From the NCBI GenBank assembly GCA_018222605.1, contig JAAEZZ010000016.1:1-38747 (forward strand): a stretch of DNA of 38,747 bases, in the 5' to 3' direction. The number at the start of each line of letters is the position of its first letter. The stretch's first letter is position 1. The position numbers and the translations under genes were made by a program. The stretch is from Alphaproteobacteria bacterium. Lineage in GTDB: Bacteria > Pseudomonadota > Alphaproteobacteria > Caulobacterales > Hyphomonadaceae. Positions 34,481 through 38,747 of the stretch are shown here, piece by piece. The notes under the pieces are model-generated. The model did not search any database and was not told the DNA's origin. It worked only from the letters and a program-made list of their open reading frames with translations.

Positions 34481-35485
34481 ATGAAAGTTGCAGCCGTCAA
34501 AAAGCCCGGAGGTCCGGGCAATCTCGTTATTGAAGACCGCGAAAAACCAACGCCGGGACCGGGCGAAATCCTGGTCCGCATCAGGGCCAGCAGTCTGAAC
34601 TATCATGACTTTGCCGTCATCATGGGCGGCATCCCGACCGATGACGGACGTATTCCGATGTCTGACGGTGCCGGAGACGTTGTCGCTGTCGGCGAAGGGG
34701 TGACGCGTTTCAAGGAAGGCGACAAGGTCGTGTCCCTGTTCTTCCCGAACTGGCAATCCGGTGAGATCGAAGCCGCAGGCTTTGGCTCTGTGCCCGGTGA
34801 TGGGGCAGATGGCTATGCCGCCGAATATGTTGCTGCCGCAGAGACGGCGTTTACGCGCATGCCGGAAGGCTACTCCTATGAGCAGGCCGCAACCTTGCCC
34901 TGCGCTGCGCTGACCGCCTGGCGGGCCGTCATGGTCGAGGCGAAAGTCAAACCTGGCGACTGGGTGCTGACCCAAGGGACAGGTGGGGTCTCCATTTTTG
35001 CGCTTCAGTTTGCGAAGGCCGCAGGGTGCCGCGTAATTTCGACGTCCTCGTCAAATGAAAAGCTTGAGCGTCTGAAGGCGCTCGGCTCGGATCATGTGAT
35101 CAATTACAAGGAAACGCCTGAATGGGGCAAAAAGGCCAAGGCGCTGACCGGCGGACGCGGTGTGGATGAGGTCGTCGAGATTGGCGGGCCTGAGACGCTG
35201 GCGCAGTCGATCGCGGCATGTCGCCCAGCCGGACATATTTCGCTGATTGGCGTACTGACCGGCGTGTCAGGTGAAGTTCCGACAGCGGCCCTGTTCTCGA
35301 TGAACATCACCTTGTCCGGCATCACGGTCGGATCGCGGCGCCATCAGGAAGACATGATCGCCGCAATTGAAGCCAATGACATCCAGCCCGTCATGGACAA
35401 GACGTTCCCGCTTGACGAAATTGCTGCTGCCTTTGCCCATCAGGCCAGCCAGCAGCATTTCGGCAAGATCATTTTGAGCGTCTAG
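34481..35485 (+). CDS. Zinc-free medium-chain dehydrogenase/reductase (quinone reductase-like)
   Basis: The 334-residue product belongs to the MDR superfamily. It opens KVAAVKKPGGPGNLVIEDRE, keeps the GroES-like domain (SSLNYHDFAVIMGG), and has a NAD(P)-binding TQGTGGVSIFALQFAKAAG. The catalytic Cys and structural Cys ligands of zinc alcohol dehydrogenases are absent, so it is a zinc-independent quinone or enoyl reductase type, and the name alcohol dehydrogenase would mislead. A strong ribosome binding site (caggagg) lies upstream. Its stop overlaps that of the convergent phbB gene by 4 bases. The substrate is unknown. Confidence 0.88.
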   Translation: MKVAAVKKPGGPGNLVIEDREKPTPGPGEILVRIRASSLNYHDFAVIMGGIPTDDGRIPMSDGAGDVVAVGEGVTRFKEGDKVVSLFFPNWQSGEIEAAGFGSVPGDGADGYAAEYVAAAETAFTRMPEGYSYEQAATLPCAALTAWRAVMVEAKVKPGDWVLTQGTGGVSIFALQFAKAAGCRVISTSSSNEKLERLKALGSDHVINYKETPEWGKKAKALTGGRGVDEVVEIGGPETLAQSIAACRPAGHISLIGVLTGVSGEVPTAALFSMNITLSGITVGSRRHQEDMIAAIEANDIQPVMDKTFPLDEIAAAFAHQASQQHFGKIILSV

Positions 35486-36207
35486 CCCGCGATATATTGC
35501 GCGCCATTCACGGTCATTGTCGCGCCGGTGATGAAGGCGGCTTCATCGCTGGCGAGATACGCACACATCGAGGCGATCTCTTCGGCCTTGCCAAGGCGGC
35601 CGACAGGGATCGTCGCAATAATGCCTTCCAGAACCTTCTCCGGCACGGCCTGGACCATTTCCGTGTCGATATAGCCGGGCGCGACCACATTGACGGTGAT
35701 GCCTTTCTTGGCGCCTTCCTGGGCGAGTGCCTTGGTCATACCGATCAGACCGGCCTTGGCGGCAGAATAGTTGGCCTGGCCGAATTGGCCTTTTTGTCCG
35801 TTGATGGATGAAATGTTGATGACGCGGCCGAAGCCCCGGTCGCGCATGCCTTCCCACACCTGACGGGTGCAGTTGAAGGCAGATGTCAGGTCAATATCGA
35901 TGACCTGTTGCCACTGTTCCAGGCTCATCTTGTGGAAGGGCGCATCGCGCGTGACGCCGGCATTGTTGATCAGGATATCGACAGGGCCGAGATCTGTCTC
36001 GATGGCGGCGAGGCCTTCCCCGACAGCCTCATAATCTGCGACATCAAACTTGTAGCATTTTATGCCAAGTTCCTTGGCGCAGGCCTCGGCGGCCTCCTGA
36101 TTGCCGGCATAGTTTGCGGCAACCTGATAGCCCTTGTTTTTCATCATCTCACTGATCGCCCGGCCAATGCCGCGCGTGCCACCAGTGACCAGAACTGTTC
36201 TAGTCAT
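35482..36207 (-). CDS. phbB: Acetoacetyl-CoA reductase (PhbB/PhaB)
   Basis: PhbB reduces acetoacetyl-CoA to (R)-3-hydroxybutyryl-CoA with NADPH, the precursor of polyhydroxybutyrate. The 241-residue SDR protein has TGGTRGIGRAISEMM, NNAGVTRDAPFHKMS, the catalytic Ser in INISSINGQKGQFGQ, the YSAAK Tyr-Lys pair and the VAPGYIDTEMV segment characteristic of PhaB rather than FabG. The start ATG at 36207 has gggaggac upstream. It is divergent from phaR, and the region between them contains a strong operator candidate. PHB synthase (phaC) and thiolase (phaA) are not in the window. Confidence 0.94.
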   Translation of the reverse strand: MTRTVLVTGGTRGIGRAISEMMKNKGYQVAANYAGNQEAAEACAKELGIKCYKFDVADYEAVGEGLAAIETDLGPVDILINNAGVTRDAPFHKMSLEQWQQVIDIDLTSAFNCTRQVWEGMRDRGFGRVINISSINGQKGQFGQANYSAAKAGLIGMTKALAQEGAKKGITVNVVAPGYIDTEMVQAVPEKVLEGIIATIPVGRLGKAEEIASMCAYLASDEAAFITGATMTVNGAQYIAG

Positions 36208-36263
36208 TGCGTGTCCTCCCGCTATGTGTGCAGGAAAAAGGCTAGCCGGTCTGGTACGTTATT

Positions 36264-36328
36264 AGCAATAGCGCATTGGTCGAAGGCCGAAATTGTGCAA
36301 GATTATGTTGCATAGCACAAATATTGCT
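36264..36328. promoter_or_regulatory. Candidate PhaR operator: nested inverted repeats
   Basis: Three nested inverted repeats share one centre region between phbB and phaR: AGCAATA (36264-36270) with TATTGCT (36322-36328), TTGTGC (36293-36298) with GCACAA (36315-36320), and TGCAA (36296-36300) with TTGCA (36308-36312). TGC-rich sites of this kind are known for PhaR binding in Paracoccus. The location between the two PHB genes suggests that PhaR controls its own gene and phbB. The operator call is an inference. Confidence 0.6.
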
Positions 36329-36357
36329 TCTCCTGTAGTGAGAGCAGAGGGTAGGAT

Positions 36358-36936
36358 ATGGCCAAGGGTAACGGATCTGATGATGTCATCATCATCAAGA
36401 AATACGCGAATAGACGTCTCTATGACACGTCGACATCTTCTTATGTGACGCTGGACCATTTGTCGGACCTTGTGCGTGAGGGCCGCAACTTTGAGGTTCG
36501 CGACGCGAAATCTGGCGAAGACCTGACCCGTCAGGTATTGACCCAGATCATTTTCGAGCATGAGACCAAGGGCGAAGGGGCCCTGCCGCTGAATTTCCTG
36601 CGCCAGCTGATTGGTTTTTATGGCGGCGGCGCGCAGACTTTCCTGCCATCCTTCCTGGAAATGTCGATGAACAGCTTTGCCGATTCCCAGAAGGAATGGC
36701 GCAAGGCGGCAAATCCGATGCATCTTTTCGAACAGCAGGCCAAGCGCAACATGGCGATGTTCGAACAGGCCATGAAGATGTTCATGCCAACTCTGTCTGC
36801 CTCGACCTACCAGCAGAAGGATGAGCGCACCTCCCTGAATCCGATGATGGAATACCAGGCTGAGGCGCTTGCCAATATGCAGGCCCAGATGGCGGCGATT
36901 CAGAAACAGCTGGCAGATCTGTACAGCAAGGACTGA
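36358..36936 (+). CDS. phaR: PhaR, polyhydroxyalkanoate synthesis repressor
   Basis: PhaR binds DNA and also PHB granules; it represses phasin and its own gene until polymer accumulates. The 192-residue product has the N-terminal PHB/PHA accumulation regulator DNA-binding domain, with IIKKYANRRLYDTSTSSYVT and LSDLVREGRNFEVRDAKSGE. The PHB_acc domain follows (LTRQVLTQIIFEHE, LPLNFLRQLIGFYGGG). The C-terminal part is Met- and Gln-rich and helical. The ATG at 36358 has gagggtagga upstream. Adjacent candidate operators fit autoregulation. It ends at a clear terminator. Confidence 0.96.
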   Translation: MAKGNGSDDVIIIKKYANRRLYDTSTSSYVTLDHLSDLVREGRNFEVRDAKSGEDLTRQVLTQIIFEHETKGEGALPLNFLRQLIGFYGGGAQTFLPSFLEMSMNSFADSQKEWRKAANPMHLFEQQAKRNMAMFEQAMKMFMPTLSASTYQQKDERTSLNPMMEYQAEALANMQAQMAAIQKQLADLYSKD

Positions 36937-36949
36937 TCCCGAAAACTCA

Positions 36950-36976
36950 AAAGGCCTGCCGTGCGGCAGGCCTTTC
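36950..36976 (+). terminator. Rho-independent terminator of phaR
   Basis: A perfect 11-bp stem aaaggcctgcc/ggcaggccttt (36950-36960 and 36965-36975), with loop gtgc, starts 14 bases after the phaR stop. The flanking A and T runs are short, so it can work in both directions, also for the convergent membrane-protein gene. Confidence 0.85.
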
Positions 36977-37000
36977 GCACATCAGGCGTGCGGGTGAGAC

Positions 37001-37471
37001 CTAGATGTCTCCCGCCACACCGAAGTCACGGCGCGCCGACACGATCGTGACGACCACACCCGCCAGCACATCCAGCAATGTCATGGACATCAGGATGAAG
37101 AAGGTGGAGGTCGCAAAGTTCGGCAACAGCAGAAACTCGATCAGGCAGACGATGAACAGGATCATCGACACGGCGTGATTCATGATGGTCGATGTGCCGG
37201 TCGAGGTGGATTTCAGGATTTCCAGAAACAGGAAGACCACGGCCAGCAGCAGGATGGCGTCGCCCTTGGTAAGGATCCAGTCGACCCCCGAAATCATCGG
37301 CAAGCCCACGAATTTCCCGTTCAGCAACTCCAGGATCGGCGCGGTTTCCAATCGCGTGAACTCGCCAAATTCGTTGACAGTCTCGACTGAGCCCCCAAAG
37401 CCCAGGGCCAGGAGGTTGTAGAGCGCTACCGGTATGACCAGTAGCGGGAAGATACCGAACAACATGCGCAT
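37001..37471 (-). CDS. Four-helix inner-membrane protein, unknown
   Basis: The product is 156 residues from the ATG at 37471, which has aaggggaatctc upstream. An in-frame ATG at 37579 would add a basic 36-residue N terminus (AIAKRERKRQEH) but lacks a well-spaced ribosome binding site. Four hydrophobic segments are clear (about 1-23, 71-90, 99-120 and 125-150). The first is followed by an acidic extracytoplasmic loop (ETVNEFGEFTRLETAP). I recognise no family, so the function is unknown. It lies 25 bases from the terminator of the convergent phaR gene. Confidence 0.7.
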   Translation of the reverse strand: MRMLFGIFPLLVIPVALYNLLALGFGGSVETVNEFGEFTRLETAPILELLNGKFVGLPMISGVDWILTKGDAILLLAVVFLFLEILKSTSTGTSTIMNHAVSMILFIVCLIEFLLLPNFATSTFFILMSMTLLDVLAGVVVTIVSARRDFGVAGDI

Positions 37472-37659
37472 GAGATTCCCCTTCTCGGTTCTGCCACCAG
37501 ATACGGCATGTTCTTGCCGCTTCCGTTCGCGTTTGGCGATGGCTGCCCCTGCGAGGGCAATTTTAGTGTCCCGTTCCATCGCGGACTTACCCGTCCTTCT
37601 TCTCGCTTAACATCAGGTTTACCGTAATGCCGCGCAAGAGGCGAGAGGCTTGTGACGTC

Positions 37660-38373
37660 TTAGAAATCCTGCGTCAGGAACAGGCGGAAGGTGACATCCG
37701 GCGAGGCCTCTGTCAGCCCCAGCAGCGCGCTTGTGCGCAGATTGAGGCTATCGGTCAGCGGCAGGGAGACGAACGGTCCGGCCAGGTGGCTCTGGCGCTC
37801 CAGGGGCAGGATGTCATCTGCAGGGCCATAGGAATTATAAAGCTCGGCCCCCAAATCGACGCCGCCTGACAGGCGCCAGCCAAGATCGCCGCGGGTTTGC
37901 AGGAAGACACCGTCACGCGCATCATTTCCAACATCGCCGCTGACAATGGCGGCGAACCGGGCGCGGACACTGTCTGTCAGCTGTACCTGGTGCATCCAGT
38001 GTGCGGCGACCAGACCGGGGCGATCATCATCCCGGATGCGCACGTCAAAGCGCAGGCCTTGCTGCCAGTCGGCCGAATCCGGGGTTAATTGCCAGCGCAG
38101 CTCGGCCTGGAAGAAATCAAAATCCAGATCCGAGCGGCTGGTCTTGCGGGCCTGAGCGACGCCGCGCAGGAGAAATTTGCCATTCAGGGCATGGTCATAA
38201 TGAACCCGCTGGGCAAGACCATTCGCATCAGGGTCATAGGCTGCGCGGTATCCGGCGGCGCGTTTGCCCTCATGAACCACCGGCCCGGAAATGCCGCTGG
38301 TCAATTGGGCCTGAGCCAGGCTGAAGCTGGCGCTGCAGGCAATGGCGACGCAGAAGAGAAGGCGGATAAGCAT
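37660..38373 (-). CDS. Outer-membrane beta-barrel-like protein
   Basis: The 237-residue product has a signal peptide (about 22 residues, ending SLAQA before QLTSG). The mature part shows many alternating strands with aromatic residues (FDFFQAELRWQLT, VFLQTRGDLGWRLSGGVDLG, LFLTQDF) and ends in Phe, as outer-membrane barrel proteins do. Tyr, Gly and Asp turns separate the strands, and about eight to ten strands can be counted. No family is recognised, and it may be a small porin-like or adhesin-like barrel. It ends 81 bases before the frame of the four-helix membrane protein upstream of 37579. Confidence 0.72.
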   Translation of the reverse strand: MLIRLLFCVAIACSASFSLAQAQLTSGISGPVVHEGKRAAGYRAAYDPDANGLAQRVHYDHALNGKFLLRGVAQARKTSRSDLDFDFFQAELRWQLTPDSADWQQGLRFDVRIRDDDRPGLVAAHWMHQVQLTDSVRARFAAIVSGDVGNDARDGVFLQTRGDLGWRLSGGVDLGAELYNSYGPADDILPLERQSHLAGPFVSLPLTDSLNLRTSALLGLTEASPDVTFRLFLTQDF

Positions 38374-38470
38374 CAGCGTGATATGCCTGTCTTCGAATTG
38401 TCTTTAAAGGTACAAATTCATGTAATTTTACGTGTTTCTGCCGCCCCGCGCCTGGGCCCTTGTGGCTTTA

Positions 38471-38521
38471 CCCCCCTTTCAGGGGGGAGAATGGCCCTCA
38501 AGCAAGGCGGCTGCTGTCGGC
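38471..38521 (+). repeat. Hairpin repeat module, right copy
   Basis: cccccc-tttca-gggggg forms a hairpin at 38471-38487. The whole 51-base segment matches 233-283 in direct orientation, differing at four bases. The second hairpin of the left doublet is absent here: the sequence runs directly into the 158-bp repeat instead. Confidence 0.8.
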
Positions 38522-38533
38522 ATTTCTCCTGCG

Positions 38534-38691
38534 CCTAAAGCCGGACTGGCGCGAACCATCCGGGTTTCCTGATCTTTCCGGGCTCTCTCACAAGAGCCGT
38601 GCGCGGCGGGCGCCGTGGCGCTCCGCCTGGAATGAAATAAGGCTACGGAATGGAGCGTTACCGCCCGCCGCGCCGGTCAGGAGCTTTGGCG
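38534..38691 (-). repeat. Dispersed repeat, right copy (inverted relative to 3-160)
   Basis: 38641-38691 is exactly the reverse complement of 3-53, and the cggctttagg motif of the left copy reappears, inverted, at 38534-38543. Differences are concentrated between the two exact blocks (around 38565-38603). The repeat has no gene. The last 56 bases, 38692-38747, are unique to this end within the window. Confidence 0.9.
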
Positions 38692-38747
38692 AGATATGCT
38701 CAACATACCCCAAGGTCCCGGGTCTTCTGAGCGAACATACAGCAAAC

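Larger units (their letters stand above)
38374..38747. other. Intergenic right end, no gene seen
   Basis: This stretch holds the right repeat modules (38471-38521 and 38534-38691) and the upstream region of the barrel-protein gene. The 38374-38440 part is AT-rich and probably includes that gene's promoter. ORFs across it are short and contain no recognisable domain. Confidence 0.6.

Noticed and set aside
34481..35485. Zinc-dependent alcohol dehydrogenase
   Set aside because: The Cys and His zinc ligands of that class are missing; it fits the zinc-free quinone-reductase type.
3..38691. The whole window as a composite transposon with terminal inverted repeats
   Set aside because: The interior is core housekeeping genes with no transposase, and the repeats are short, GC-rich, imperfect and look like dispersed intergenic elements.
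1..38747. CRISPR arrays, tRNA and rRNA genes
   Set aside because: No regularly spaced direct repeats and no cloverleaf or rRNA-like sequence were seen on either strand by eye; a covariance-model scan was not possible.

Overview
The window looks like ordinary chromosome from an alphaproteobacterium, most plausibly Hyphomonadaceae or another Caulobacterales-like lineage. This is inferred from gene content and order: hisB-hisH-hisA, xerD next to aroK-aroB-corB, bolA next to a J-domain gene, an NDUFA9-like gene next to uppP, gltD-gltB, and a PHB reductase next to phaR. High G+C throughout and many secreted or outer-membrane proteins fit. No tRNA, rRNA, CRISPR array, transposase or phage gene was found. 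Both ends lie in copies of one dispersed repeat, in opposite orientation, which would also fit a draft-assembly contig that stopped at multicopy repeats.

Layout. 1-839: a 158-bp repeat, a pair of GC-rich hairpins and a stretch with no supportable gene. 840-1763: one AT-rich gene for a four-helix membrane protein with a Cys4 motif, unlike its neighbours in composition. 1768-5359: histidine genes hisA, hisH and hisB on the minus strand, with a secreted M20 amidohydrolase inserted on the plus strand; hisF and hisE are not in the window. 5485-10940: an EAL phosphodiesterase with a degenerate GGDEF domain, then a mainly minus-strand run (GNAT, NTF2-like, two exported proteins, a malyl-CoA-type lyase) and two tiny membrane proteins. 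11032-17372: xerD, a DUF2721 protein, an exported helical-rich protein coupled to a 44-residue membrane protein, and the divergent aroK-aroB-corB operon. 17352-22173: a small exported protein, bolA, a J-domain protein, glpD, an NDUFA9-like reductase and uppP.

22407-28401: gltD-gltB, the complete NADPH glutamate synthase, with a structured leader and a strong terminator. 28443-31407: a DUF4349 lipoprotein, a DUF2267 protein and an acyl-CoA carboxyltransferase beta subunit lacking a biotin carboxylase partner here. 31585-35485: lipid and acyl-CoA genes (SCP2 protein, alpha/beta hydrolase, acyl-CoA synthetase, medium-chain reductase). 35482-36936: acetoacetyl-CoA reductase and PhaR, divergent around nested inverted repeats that make a good PhaR-operator candidate. 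37001-38373: an integral membrane protein and an outer-membrane barrel candidate. 38471-38691: the second repeat copy.

Taken together these genes serve core amino-acid synthesis (histidine, chorismate, glutamate), envelope maintenance and carbon storage through acyl-CoA and polyhydroxybutyrate. I see no defence system or mobile island. The most unusual parts are the two repeat ends, the foreign-looking gene beside hisA, the small overlapping ORF at 14156-14290 and the phaR/phbB operator region.
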